Part shown: one piece after another, positions 45,097-53,592 of the stretch
How positions within the stretch are numbered: position 1 is the first letter of the stretch
How the letters are laid out: every line of letters starts with the position of its first letter
Source: Pediococcus pentosaceus
GTDB lineage: Bacteria; Bacillota; Bacilli; Lactobacillales; Lactobacillaceae
Length of the DNA: 64,000 bases
Direction of reading: 5' to 3'
Assembly: GCF_001437285.1 (NCBI RefSeq)
Contig: NZ_JQBF01000003.1
Span: forward strand, 124,001 to 188,000
The notes under the pieces: generated by a model
Seen by the model: the letters and a program-made list of their open reading frames with translations, nothing else
The model's database searches: none
What the model was told of the DNA's origin: nothing
Program-made: the position numbers and the translations under genes

Positions 45097-45774
45097 ATGT
45101 CAATTAAAGCTAAACTTTCAAAACTTTCTATCGCATTACTTTCTGGAGCAGCTCTTGGAGCAGCCATGATTACAACTACAAGTAGTAGTGCAAATGCTGA
45201 TGAAATTTACACAGTAAAATCTGGTGATACTCTTTCAGAAATTAGTTATGCATTTGGCTTAAATGGTGACTACAACTCTCTTGCAAAAGCAAATAATATT
45301 AAAGATGCAAATATTATTGAAGTTGGTCAAAAGCTGGTTATCACAAATTCTGGTGATATCAAGAAAGCTACAAAATCAGAAGTTAACACTCTTCCAGAAG
45401 TAGCTAAGAACACAAATGCTGCAAATACAACAACAGCAAATACAACTGCAAGCACAACAACAAATAAGACAAACACAACAACTGTTGCTAAGACAAATAC
45501 AGTTGCAACATCAACACCAGCTACAACGACTACAACATCAACTGTTTCTGGTGGTGAAGCTTCAGCTAAAGCATGGATTGCTAACAAGGAATCTGGTGGT
45601 TCATACTCAGCTACAAATGGACAATATGTTGGTAAATACCAATTGTCATCTTCATACCTAAATGGTGATTACTCAGCTGCTAACCAAGAACGTGTTGCTG
45701 ATAACTACGTTAAGAGTCGTTACGGTAGCTGGTCAGCTGCTAAGTCAGCTTGGTTATCACAAGGTTGGTACTAA
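45097..45774 (+). CDS. apf: LysM protein of the aggregation-promoting factor family
   Basis: A 225-residue secreted protein nearly identical to the product of 44091 over the signal peptide and LysM domain (about 1-100). After a Thr-rich linker, the C-terminal domain differs: AKAWIANKESGGSYSATNGQYVGKYQLSSSYLNG and the final SWSAAKSAWLSQGWY are characteristic of lactobacillar Apf proteins, which influence aggregation and adhesion. ATG 45097 behind AAGGAGAT. The pair probably arose by tandem duplication with exchange of the C-terminal domain. Confidence 0.87.
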   Translation: MSIKAKLSKLSIALLSGAALGAAMITTTSSSANADEIYTVKSGDTLSEISYAFGLNGDYNSLAKANNIKDANIIEVGQKLVITNSGDIKKATKSEVNTLPEVAKNTNAANTTTANTTASTTTNKTNTTTVAKTNTVATSTPATTTTTSTVSGGEASAKAWIANKESGGSYSATNGQYVGKYQLSSSYLNGDYSAANQERVADNYVKSRYGSWSAAKSAWLSQGWY

Positions 45775-45802
45775 AATTAGGTAATTAAATTCTAAAATTT
45801 AT

Positions 45803-45841
45803 AAAAGAGGGACAAACTAATTAAGTTTGTCTCTCTTTTTT
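45803..45841 (+). terminator. Terminator of the apf gene
   Basis: AAAAGAG-GACAAAC with GTTTGTC-CTCTTTT around a short AT loop, followed by T6. Confidence 0.85.
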
Positions 45842-45915
45842 GATATTATATTCACATTTTTTTCGATAAAAAAGGCTATACTTGATAAGGTAAAAGGAAC
45901 TGGAGGAGTTTTGAA

Positions 45916-46638
45916 ATGCGTATATTGATGATTGAAGATAATAAATCTGTTTCCGATATGATGGGAATGTTTTTTAAAAAAGAAAGATGGAACGTTACAT
46001 TTGTGTATGATGGATTAAAAGCCATTGAAACTTTTAAAACCGATCCTGAACAATGGGACATCGTTTTACTTGATTTAAATTTACCTGGAAAAGATGGTAT
46101 GGAGGTAGCAGCTGAACTTCGACGCACGTCGCAGTCCATCCCCTTAATTATGTTGACAGCACGTGATTCAGAAAGTGATCAAGTTTTAGGCTTAGAAATG
46201 GGAGCCGATGAATATATTACTAAACCATTTAGTCCTATTACGTTAATCGCTCGTATTAAGGCCTTGTACCGACGAGTGTCAATGAGTAGGGAAACGATGA
46301 CGCAAGGTGCTCAGAATGCGAAATTCGATGTTAGAACGGCCCATCTTAAGATAAGTACATCTACTCGAGAGGTATATTTAGACGAAAAGCTTATTTCAGA
46401 TTTAACCCCTAAAGAATTCGATTTACTTAAAACATTGGCGCAGAAGCCCATGCAGGTCTTCTCACGAGAACAACTTCTACAAATAGTGTGGGATTATGAA
46501 TATTATGGTGATGAACGTACGGTAGATGCCCATATTAAAAAGCTTCGCCAAAAATTAGAAGCAGTTGGTCCACAAGTGGTCCAAACGGTATGGGGAGTTG
46601 GCTATAAGTTTGATGATAGTAAAATCGATGAGGATTAG
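45916..46638 (+). CDS. OmpR-family response regulator
   Basis: A 240-residue regulator: receiver domain (1-120) with acidic Glu/Asp at 7-8, phosphoacceptor Asp53 in LLDLNLPG and Lys in TKPFSP; C-terminal winged helix (about 140-235) with LTPKEFDLLKTLAQKP, DERTVDAHIKKLRQKL and VQTVWGVGYKF. Five bases separate it from the cognate kinase gene. Its position right after the two LysM genes makes them candidate targets. ATG 45916 behind GGAGGAG. Confidence 0.93.
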   Translation: MRILMIEDNKSVSDMMGMFFKKERWNVTFVYDGLKAIETFKTDPEQWDIVLLDLNLPGKDGMEVAAELRRTSQSIPLIMLTARDSESDQVLGLEMGADEYITKPFSPITLIARIKALYRRVSMSRETMTQGAQNAKFDVRTAHLKISTSTREVYLDEKLISDLTPKEFDLLKTLAQKPMQVFSREQLLQIVWDYEYYGDERTVDAHIKKLRQKLEAVGPQVVQTVWGVGYKFDDSKIDED

Positions 46639-46643
46639 TTAAT

Positions 46644-48092
46644 ATGAAATTGTTTTTTCAACAGATGATGGCCTTTTTATTAGTAACTCTGTCATCTTTA
46701 TTGATCGTTGGATTGGTTTTTATTCAGTTTACTAAAGACTCAGTTTACCGCAACAAATGGCATTCCTTGCAAGAATATGCTGATAGTATTTTTCAGCAAG
46801 CAATTGTGTTAGATACAGAAACTGCTGATGTAAAGAGTGTACAAGTTGATCAGCTTCAAGGTGTGGAAAAACTGTTAGATAATCAACACATTCACTTTAC
46901 AATCTACACTAATGATGGAAATACGATTAGTTATCCAAACCGTAATATAGCTTCTCGAATTACTAAAGCTCAGCGAAGAGAATTGAAAAATGGTGACACG
47001 GTCAAAACCAAATCACGCATGACTTTTGATAAGTCAAGTCGACAAGTTACCATGACAGAGATGGATAAGCCTTATTTTAATCGTAATGGTAATCTGGTTT
47101 GCGTGATTTCGATTGGATCACCATTAGCTAACGTACAGGCTGACATCGAGAAGGTTAAAAAGAATCTTTTCATGACGTTTGCCTTTGCGATTATTGTAGC
47201 AGTGATTGCTTCATATTTCTTATCACGTTACTTAGTAAGGCGAATCCAAGCAATTCGAGAAGCTGCGCACAAGGTTACGGAAGGAAACTTTAATGTTCAG
47301 TTAGTTTCTGGGCGTAAGGATGAAATTGGAGAATTGACCAACGATTTTAATATTATGACTGCTTCCTTGAAAGAGTCTAATGATGAAATAAAACGCCAAG
47401 AAGAACGGCGACGAGCCTTTATGGCTGATGCAGCTCATGAAATGAGAACACCATTGACAACCATCAACGGTATTTTAGAGGGGCTTGAGTATGATGCAAT
47501 TCCTGAAGATAGTAAAGAGGAAAGCGTTCATTTAATGCAACGAGAGACGAAGCGGCTTATTCGGTTAGTTAATGATAATTTGGATTATGAACGGTTGCGC
47601 ACGAATAAAATTAGTTTAAATCGTCATCAGATTAATCTAAAGCAAGCAACTCAAAGGATTAGTAAACAACTAGCTAAAAAGGCCAAACTTGAAAATGATG
47701 TGATTATTATTGATATGGCTGATGATGTGATGGTATACGCTGATACAGATCGCTTAATTCAAATCTTATTTAACATTATTCAAAATGGAATTCAATTCAC
47801 TCAAAATGGAAAAATTACTATTCGGGCCCAAAATGCTAAAGATGGTACTGATATCCAAATTAGCGATAATGGAATTGGTATGACAGAAGAGCAGATCAAA
47901 AATATCTGGGAAAGATACTATAAGGCTGATGCATCAAGAATTCAAACCAAAGGTGAATCTGGATTGGGGATGGCAATTGTCCATGAATTAATGCAAGTTC
48001 ATGGAGGACAAATTACTGTCGAGAGTACTCCAGAAAAAGGAACAACTTTTAAATTACATTTTCCAGAGCAACAAAAAAAGCTTGGCCATTAA
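46644..48092 (+). CDS. Sensor histidine kinase
   Basis: A 482-residue membrane kinase. Two membrane helices (about 8-29 and 174-194) flank a 145-residue extracellular sensor; a HAMP linker (195-247), HisKA with His265 in ADAAHEMRTPL, and an HATPase domain with N box (LFNIIQNGIQF), G1 (DNGIGM) and G2 (GESGLGMAIV) follow. The last codons (KKLGH) and the stop are encoded within the stem and loop of the terminator. Partner of 45916-46638; the stimulus is unknown. Confidence 0.93.
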   Translation: MKLFFQQMMAFLLVTLSSLLIVGLVFIQFTKDSVYRNKWHSLQEYADSIFQQAIVLDTETADVKSVQVDQLQGVEKLLDNQHIHFTIYTNDGNTISYPNRNIASRITKAQRRELKNGDTVKTKSRMTFDKSSRQVTMTEMDKPYFNRNGNLVCVISIGSPLANVQADIEKVKKNLFMTFAFAIIVAVIASYFLSRYLVRRIQAIREAAHKVTEGNFNVQLVSGRKDEIGELTNDFNIMTASLKESNDEIKRQEERRRAFMADAAHEMRTPLTTINGILEGLEYDAIPEDSKEESVHLMQRETKRLIRLVNDNLDYERLRTNKISLNRHQINLKQATQRISKQLAKKAKLENDVIIIDMADDVMVYADTDRLIQILFNIIQNGIQFTQNGKITIRAQNAKDGTDIQISDNGIGMTEEQIKNIWERYYKADASRIQTKGESGLGMAIVHELMQVHGGQITVESTPEKGTTFKLHFPEQQKKLGH

Positions 48093-48105
48093 GCCAAGCT
48101 TTTTT
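48075..48105. terminator. Bidirectional terminator overlapping the kinase stop codon
   Basis: AAAAAGCTTGGC / GCCAAGCTTTTTT with loop CATTAA; the kinase TAA occupies loop positions 48090-48092. Also terminates fba on the other strand. Confidence 0.9.
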
Positions 48106-48116
48106 CATGGATCATC

Positions 48117-48980
48117 TTACCACATTGATGGTGTATTGAACCATTCGATACGTTCCTTAACAGTGTTCTTGATAGCTTCTGTACCTGAAGCAAGAACTTT
48201 ACGAGGATCGAATCCTTTAGCTTTCTTGTCATTGTCTGCTTCGTAGTATTTACGAACAGCGTTTGACCAAGCAATTTGTTGTTCTGTGTTAACGTTAACC
48301 TTAGAAATACCCATTGAAATAGCCTTAACGATTTGTTCCTTAGGAATTCCTGAACCACCATGAAGTACAAGTGGTGTCTTAATAACATCAGCAAGTTCTT
48401 GTAGACGGTCAAAGTTTAAACCAGTCCAGTTAGCAGGGTATACACCATGGATGTTACCAATACCAACAGCAAGGAAGTCAACGCCTGTAGCAGCAAGTTG
48501 TTTAGCTTCTTCAACATCAGCTAATTCACCAGCACCAACGATACCGTCTTCTTCACCACCAATTGAGCCAACTTCAGCTTCAACTGATACGCCTTGAGCA
48601 TGTGCCAAAGCAACGATTTCTTTTGTCTTTAGAAGGTTATCTTCAAAGTCAAGATCATGACCATCAAACATAACTGAACTGTATCCAGCAGCGATAGCTT
48701 CTTTAGCAGCTTCGTAGTTACCATGGTCTAAATGCATGATAACAGGAACTGTGATACCCATTGATTCTACTTGTTTTTCAACGAGGTTCTTAACAGCTTT
48801 GTAACCACCCATGTACTTAGCAGCACCCATTGATGATTGGATCAAGATAGGTGTGTGTGTTTCTTGGCCTGCAGCTAAGATAGCACGAGTCCATTCAAGG
48901 TTGTTTGTGTTAAAAGCACCTACAGCGTATCCACCCTTACGAGCTGCTGCAAATGTTGATGTACCATTAATAAATGACAT
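48117..48980 (-). CDS. fba: Class II fructose-1,6-bisphosphate aldolase
   Basis: Zinc-dependent aldolase of glycolysis, splitting fructose 1,6-bisphosphate to dihydroxyacetone phosphate and glyceraldehyde 3-phosphate. 287 residues, with metal-binding histidines in MHLDHGN, GNIHGVY and VLHGGSG, and the phosphate-binding NVNTEQQ. ATG 48980 follows GGGAGG; a longer reading from TTG 48998 would swallow the ribosome site. Presence of the gene indicates a complete Embden-Meyerhof pathway. Confidence 0.96.
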   Translation of the reverse strand: MSFINGTSTFAAARKGGYAVGAFNTNNLEWTRAILAAGQETHTPILIQSSMGAAKYMGGYKAVKNLVEKQVESMGITVPVIMHLDHGNYEAAKEAIAAGYSSVMFDGHDLDFEDNLLKTKEIVALAHAQGVSVEAEVGSIGGEEDGIVGAGELADVEEAKQLAATGVDFLAVGIGNIHGVYPANWTGLNFDRLQELADVIKTPLVLHGGSGIPKEQIVKAISMGISKVNVNTEQQIAWSNAVRKYYEADNDKKAKGFDPRKVLASGTEAIKNTVKERIEWFNTPSMW

Positions 48981-49325
48981 AAAACTGGTTCCTCCCAATA
49001 TTGTTTATACAAACAAAGAGCTTTTCTCTTCGCAACACATCTATTTTATCACAAAATTAAAAAATATTATACGAGTTTTTCAGAAACAAGTTAACATATG
49101 GACGTTTTTAATTAAAAAATTAGTGTGGTCCAATTTTTTATTGAAAAGTAATGAAAAGCCACATAATACGGCATTTTTAGAATTTATTTTACATGGAATA
49201 AAGTATATACCATTTTACATTTACAAAATAAAAGTTGGAATTCGCTTTCATAACTGGTAAAATGATATTTTGTCTTAGAGAGAGAGACATATATTTTTAG
49301 ATATATATATAGGAGAGAATTGAAT
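48981..49325. promoter_or_regulatory. Divergent regulatory gap between fba and the sugar transporter
   Basis: A 345-base AT-rich region with TATAAT-like boxes on the minus strand (near 49060-49065) for fba. A purine-rich GAGAGAGAGA tract precedes an ATATATAT run just before the transporter ribosome site. No gene is supported inside. Confidence 0.4.
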
Positions 49326-50195
49326 ATGAGTATTTTAATCGCGTTAGTTCCCGCAATCATGTGGGGAAGTATTGGATTAGTTAGCGGTCGATTAGGTGGA
49401 AGCGCTTCTCAACAAACGCTTGGAATGACAATGGGTGCGGTTGTCTTTTCTTTAATCACTTTAGTTCTTTACCATCCTACTTTGAATGGTAAAATTTGGA
49501 TTGCTGGTTTGATTTCAGGTTTATTTTGGGCTGTGGGTCAATTTAATCAATTTAGTTCGATGAAACATATTGGTGTTTCAAAGACGGTGCCAATTTCAAC
49601 TGGATTACAATTGGCTGGTAACGCCTTAGCCGGGGTATTAATCTGGCATGAGTGGACTTCTGGTAATATGATTATGGTTGGTACAATTGCTGTCATTGCT
49701 TTGATTATTGGTGCAGCACTAACTTCACTTAAAGATAAAAGTGACACAACTGCAGATCGAAATGACGAAAATATGCCAGCTGGAATTCGTGCTTTGGTTG
49801 TTTCAACTATTGGTTATATCGGATATACAGTAATTGTTCGTTTTGCTAATGTTGACGCCAAAGCCATTATCTTCCCTCAAGCAATTGGGATGTTAATTGG
49901 TGCTTTAATTTTTGTTCTAATCGCTAAAGAACAAAAGGAAATTACTAAGAAACCAACTTTTATGAATATTATTACTGGTCTGATTTGGGGAACAGGTAAC
50001 ATCTTTATGTTCCTTGCAATTCCATCAGTTGGATTGGCAATTAGTTATTCACTTGCTCAAGCTGGGATTGTTATTTCAACCTTTGGTTCAATTTGGTTAC
50101 TTGGTGAACACAAGACGCGTCGTGAAATGCAATTTATCATCATCGGTTCAATTTTAATCATTGTTGGTGAAACTTTACTAGCAACGCTAAAATAA
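49326..50195 (+). CDS. GRP-family sugar uptake protein (GlcU/RbsU type)
   Basis: A 289-residue drug/metabolite-superfamily carrier with ten predicted helices, beginning MSILIALVPAIMWGSIGLVSGRLGG and containing GLFWAVGQFNQFSSMKHIGVSKTVPISTG, a signature of glucose/ribose uptake proteins of Firmicutes. It likely imports glucose or ribose by proton symport; the sugar is not settled. ATG 49326 is 8 bases after GGAGAG. Located between fba and pgi. Confidence 0.87.
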   Translation: MSILIALVPAIMWGSIGLVSGRLGGSASQQTLGMTMGAVVFSLITLVLYHPTLNGKIWIAGLISGLFWAVGQFNQFSSMKHIGVSKTVPISTGLQLAGNALAGVLIWHEWTSGNMIMVGTIAVIALIIGAALTSLKDKSDTTADRNDENMPAGIRALVVSTIGYIGYTVIVRFANVDAKAIIFPQAIGMLIGALIFVLIAKEQKEITKKPTFMNIITGLIWGTGNIFMFLAIPSVGLAISYSLAQAGIVISTFGSIWLLGEHKTRREMQFIIIGSILIIVGETLLATLK

Positions 50196-50221
50196 TTTTA
50201 AATAAAAGCAATACTATAGTA

Positions 50222-50272
50222 GGAAAAATCGTTTTCGAGGTTGTTAGGTGACCTGGGGAGCGATTTTTTTCG
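50222..50272 (+). terminator. Terminator of the sugar transporter
   Basis: AAAAATCG and CGATTTTTTT enclose a loop that itself folds through AGGTGACCT. T7 follows the stem. Confidence 0.7.
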
Positions 50273-50495
50273 TATTTATTAGAACCGATGGAGTCGAAAG
50301 TGGGAATGGCAATCTAACTAAATGAAGATACTTAAAAAACATCTTAACTAAAAAGCGTAAATTGTTAATCTGCGATACCCTTAGTAGTTAAATTTTAGTA
50401 AATATTAGGTTAAATCGGATAGGCTTAACCAAATTAAGTAATTTTATTGTATAATGGTACAGATAAAGAATTTTATACAAAAGGGGTAGTTATTA

Positions 50496-51845
50496 ATGGC
50501 ACATATTTCATTTGACAGTTCTAATGTTGCAGATTTTGTACATGAAAACGAACTTGCAGAAATCCAACCACTTGTTACAGCTGCTGATCAGATTTTACGT
50601 GATGGCTCTGGCGCCGGTAGTGATTTCCGTGGATGGATCGATTTACCATCAAATTATGATAAGGACGAATTTGCCCGTATCAAGAAAGCCGCTGATAAGA
50701 TCCGCAACGACTCAGAAGTATTCGTTGCTATCGGTATTGGTGGTTCGTATTTGGGTGCTCGTGCAGCCATTGATTTCTTGAACAACACTTTCTACAATCT
50801 TCTTACTAAAGAACAACGTAATGGTGCTCCTCAAGTAATCTTCGCTGGTAACTCAATTAGTTCAACATATCTTGCAGACGTATTGAACTTGATCGGTGAC
50901 CGTGACTTCTCAATTAACGTAATTTCTAAGTCAGGTACAACTACAGAACCAGCTATTGCATTCCGTGTTCTTAAAGAAAAACTAATCAAGAAGTACGGTG
51001 AAGAAGAAGCTAAGAAACGTATTTATGCAACAACTGACCGTGCTAAAGGTGCCCTAAAGACAGAAGCTGATGCAGAAAACTATGAAGAATTCGTAGTTCC
51101 TGATGACATTGGTGGTCGTTTCTCTGTTCTTTCAGCTGTTGGTTTATTACCAATCGCAGTTGCTGGTGGTGATATTGACCAATTGATGAAGGGTGCTGAA
51201 GATGCAAGCAACGAATACAAGGATGCTGATGTTACAAAGAACGAAGCATACAAGTACGCTGCTTTACGTAACATCCTTTACCGTAAGGGCTACACAACAG
51301 AACTTCTTGAAAACTACGAACCAACACTTCAATACTTCGGCGAATGGTGGAAGCAATTGATGGGTGAATCAGAAGGTAAAGATCAAAAGGGTATCTACCC
51401 ATCTTCTGCTAACTTCTCAACTGATTTACATTCACTAGGACAATACATCCAAGAAGGTCGTCGCAATTTGATGGAAACAGTTATCAATGTTGAAAAGCCT
51501 AACCATGACATCGACATTCCTAAGGCTGACCAAGACCTTGATGGATTACGTTATCTTGAAGGTCGCACAATGGACGAAGTTAACAAGAAAGCTTACCAAG
51601 GTGTAACCCTTGCTCATAACGACGGTGGTGTTCCAGTTATGACGGTTAACATTCCTGATCAAACAGCTTACACATTAGGCTACATGATTTACTTCTTCGA
51701 AGCAGCTGTTGCTGTATCTGGTTACTTGAACGGAATTAATCCATTCAACCAACCAGGTGTTGAAGCATACAAGTCAAATATGTTTGCATTACTTGGTAAA
51801 CCAGGTTATGAAGATAAGACAGCTGAATTAAACGCTCGTCTATAA
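50496..51845 (+). CDS. pgi: Glucose-6-phosphate isomerase
   Basis: Interconverts glucose 6-phosphate and fructose 6-phosphate. The 449-residue protein is of Firmicute length with [15 protein letters not shown] (phosphate binding), [16 protein letters not shown] and the catalytic Glu in [12 protein letters not shown] 50496 behind AAAGGGG; TATAAT at 50450-50455 is the likely -10 box. Confidence 0.96.
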   Translation: MAHISFDSSNVADFVHENELAEIQPLVTAADQILRDGSGAGSDFRGWIDLPSNYDKDEFARIKKAADKIRNDSEVFVAIGIGGSYLGARAAIDFLNNTFYNLLTKEQRNGAPQVIFAGNSISSTYLADVLNLIGDRDFSINVISKSGTTTEPAIAFRVLKEKLIKKYGEEEAKKRIYATTDRAKGALKTEADAENYEEFVVPDDIGGRFSVLSAVGLLPIAVAGGDIDQLMKGAEDASNEYKDADVTKNEAYKYAALRNILYRKGYTTELLENYEPTLQYFGEWWKQLMGESEGKDQKGIYPSSANFSTDLHSLGQYIQEGRRNLMETVINVEKPNHDIDIPKADQDLDGLRYLEGRTMDEVNKKAYQGVTLAHNDGGVPVMTVNIPDQTAYTLGYMIYFFEAAVAVSGYLNGINPFNQPGVEAYKSNMFALLGKPGYEDKTAELNARL

Positions 51846-51864
51846 AAACTGAAGTACTACTTAG

Positions 51865-51893
51865 AAGCTATCACAATTGTGATAGCTTTTTTT
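51865..51893 (+). terminator. Terminator of pgi
   Basis: Perfect 12-bp inverted repeat AAGCTATCACAA / TTGTGATAGCTT followed by a T-run. Confidence 0.85.
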
Positions 51894-51919
51894 ATTGAAA
51901 ATAATTTCCAAACTACAAA

Positions 51920-51947
51920 AGAAATCGTTTTCTAGGTAAGGTATAAT
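51920..51947 (+). promoter_or_regulatory. cre-like site and -10 box before apbE
   Basis: AGAAATCGTTTTCT (51920-51933) resembles cre with one mismatch and is itself nearly palindromic; GGTATAAT (TATAAT at 51942-51947) is the likely -10 box. CcpA control of the flavin operon is plausible but unproven. Confidence 0.45.
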
Positions 51948-51984
51948 ATTAGATATAAATATATTGGGAAAAGGGGGCGGACAA

Positions 51985-52926
51985 ATGGAGTTAGTTAATA
52001 AACAGCATCATGCTTTGGGAACAATAATTAATCTTTCAATAGCCTCCATCTATCAAGTCGATATCTTAGAAAAAACTATAAAAATGATTGATGATTTCGA
52101 AGAGCGTTTAACAGTTAATCGACCATCTTCGGAAGTGATGGAGATTAACCATCAAGCTGGAAAACAAGCTGTTCAAGTTTCGGAAACAACGTATAGTTTA
52201 ATTGAAAAAGCGGTAGAAGTTAGTAGATGGCAATTAGGTTTTAACGTGGCCATTGGCCCGCTAGTCAAATTGTGGAAAATTGGATTTGATGGGGCGAATA
52301 AACCTAGTCATGCTCAAATTTTAGAACGGATAAAATTAATTGACCCACAAGCAATTATTTTGAACGCTCAAAATCGAAGTGTTTTCCTTAAAAAAGAGGG
52401 AATGGAATTAGATTTAGGGGGAATTGCGAAAGGATTTATTGCTGACGAAATTAAGGCATATTGGCAAAGCGAACACGTAGCGTCAGGAATTATTGATTTG
52501 GGCGGTAATGTGTTGTTAGTGGGGCGGAGTCAGCATCCCGATGCAAAATGGAAAGTTGGGATTCAAAATCCGATTAAATCAAGGCACGTCCCGTTGGGAG
52601 TTCTACATATTCCAGAAAAGTCTGTTGGCACATCAGGCATTTATGAACGGAAATTAATAGTTGAAGGGCAGACATATCATCACATGTTTGATTCAGCGAC
52701 GGGATATCCAATTGCTAATAATTTAGCTAGCGTGTCCATAGTAAGCGATCGTTCGATTGATGGAGAAATTTGGTCAACCATTTGTTTTTATCAAGGAATT
52801 GAAAAGGGCAAAGCGCTACTGGCCAATCAACCCGGAATTGGAGCAGTGTTTATTACACGGGATTTGAAAGTTTATGTAACCGATGGACTACAGAATTGTT
52901 TCAATGAAATCGCGAATAATAGTTAA
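51985..52926 (+). CDS. apbE: ApbE, FAD:protein FMN transferase
   Basis: Transfers FMN from FAD to a Thr or Ser of target flavoproteins, using Mg2+. The 313-residue protein shows the family signature LDLGGIAKGFIAD, GIIDLGGNVLLVG and the FDSATGYPI loop. There is no signal peptide or lipobox, so it should act in the cytosol, unlike the exported form serving extracellular electron transfer. ATG 51985 behind GGGGGCGG; TTG 51964 is less likely. The two reductase genes downstream are in the same direction, and the second ends in three flavinylation-type motifs, giving an obvious substrate. Confidence 0.92.
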   Translation: MELVNKQHHALGTIINLSIASIYQVDILEKTIKMIDDFEERLTVNRPSSEVMEINHQAGKQAVQVSETTYSLIEKAVEVSRWQLGFNVAIGPLVKLWKIGFDGANKPSHAQILERIKLIDPQAIILNAQNRSVFLKKEGMELDLGGIAKGFIADEIKAYWQSEHVASGIIDLGGNVLLVGRSQHPDAKWKVGIQNPIKSRHVPLGVLHIPEKSVGTSGIYERKLIVEGQTYHHMFDSATGYPIANNLASVSIVSDRSIDGEIWSTICFYQGIEKGKALLANQPGIGAVFITRDLKVYVTDGLQNCFNEIANNS

Positions 52927-52959
52927 TCCATATTTTTACATATAGAATGGGGAATATTT

Positions 52960-53592
52960 ATGAAAAAATTTGTTGCAATCGTTGGAACGAATAGTAAAAA
53001 ATCAACCAACCGTAAATTACTACAGTACATGCAAAAAAGATATAAAAATGACGCAGAAATTAAGCTCGTTGAGGTGGCGGGACTGCCAATTTTTAAAAAG
53101 ACCGAGGAAATGGCGATTCCAAAACAAGCTCAAGGAATTGCTCACGAGCTTGAGAATGCTGACGGAGTGATTATTGGTACTCCGGAGTATGATCATTCCG
53201 TTCCGGCCATCTTGCTTAGTACATTAGCATGGCTGTCCTATGGAATCCATCCTCTGCTAGATAAGCCGGTGATGATTACGGGAGCTTCATATGGTGCTTT
53301 AGGTGCATCACGAGCTCAGGCTCAACTTAGACAAATACTAGATTCACCAGAAATTAAAGCGCGGATTATGCCTAGCTCTGAATTTTTACTGGCTAATTCG
53401 CTTAAAGCTTTTGATTCAGCGGGAAATTTAATCGATCAAGAACAAGTTGAAAGATTAGACGGTTTATTTGAAGACTTTATTTTATTCTCAGATATTTCCA
53501 AACAGTTAAACCACGCTAATTCTAATAACGCAAAGGAAATGCAAAACTTTTCATGGGACGAAGGTTCTGGTAGAAGGGATGAAGAAAAATGA
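52960..53592 (+). CDS. NADPH-dependent FMN reductase family protein
   Basis: A 210-residue flavodoxin-like reductase. GTNSKKSTNRKLLQYM binds the FMN phosphate and IIGTPEYDHSVPAILLSTLAWLS is the family flavin-binding block, followed by GASYGALGASRAQAQLRQIL. Proteins of this family reduce flavins, quinones or azo compounds with NAD(P)H. It overlaps the next gene by four bases (ATGA), implying coupled translation, possibly a heteromeric complex. No flavinylation motif is visible in this subunit. Confidence 0.85.
   Translation: MKKFVAIVGTNSKKSTNRKLLQYMQKRYKNDAEIKLVEVAGLPIFKKTEEMAIPKQAQGIAHELENADGVIIGTPEYDHSVPAILLSTLAWLSYGIHPLLDKPVMITGASYGALGASRAQAQLRQILDSPEIKARIMPSSEFLLANSLKAFDSAGNLIDQEQVERLDGLFEDFILFSDISKQLNHANSNNAKEMQNFSWDEGSGRRDEEK

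Noticed and set aside
48811-49260. 149-codon plus-strand frame across the fba start and its upstream gap
   Set aside because: First half is antisense to fba; second half is AT-rich non-coding text.
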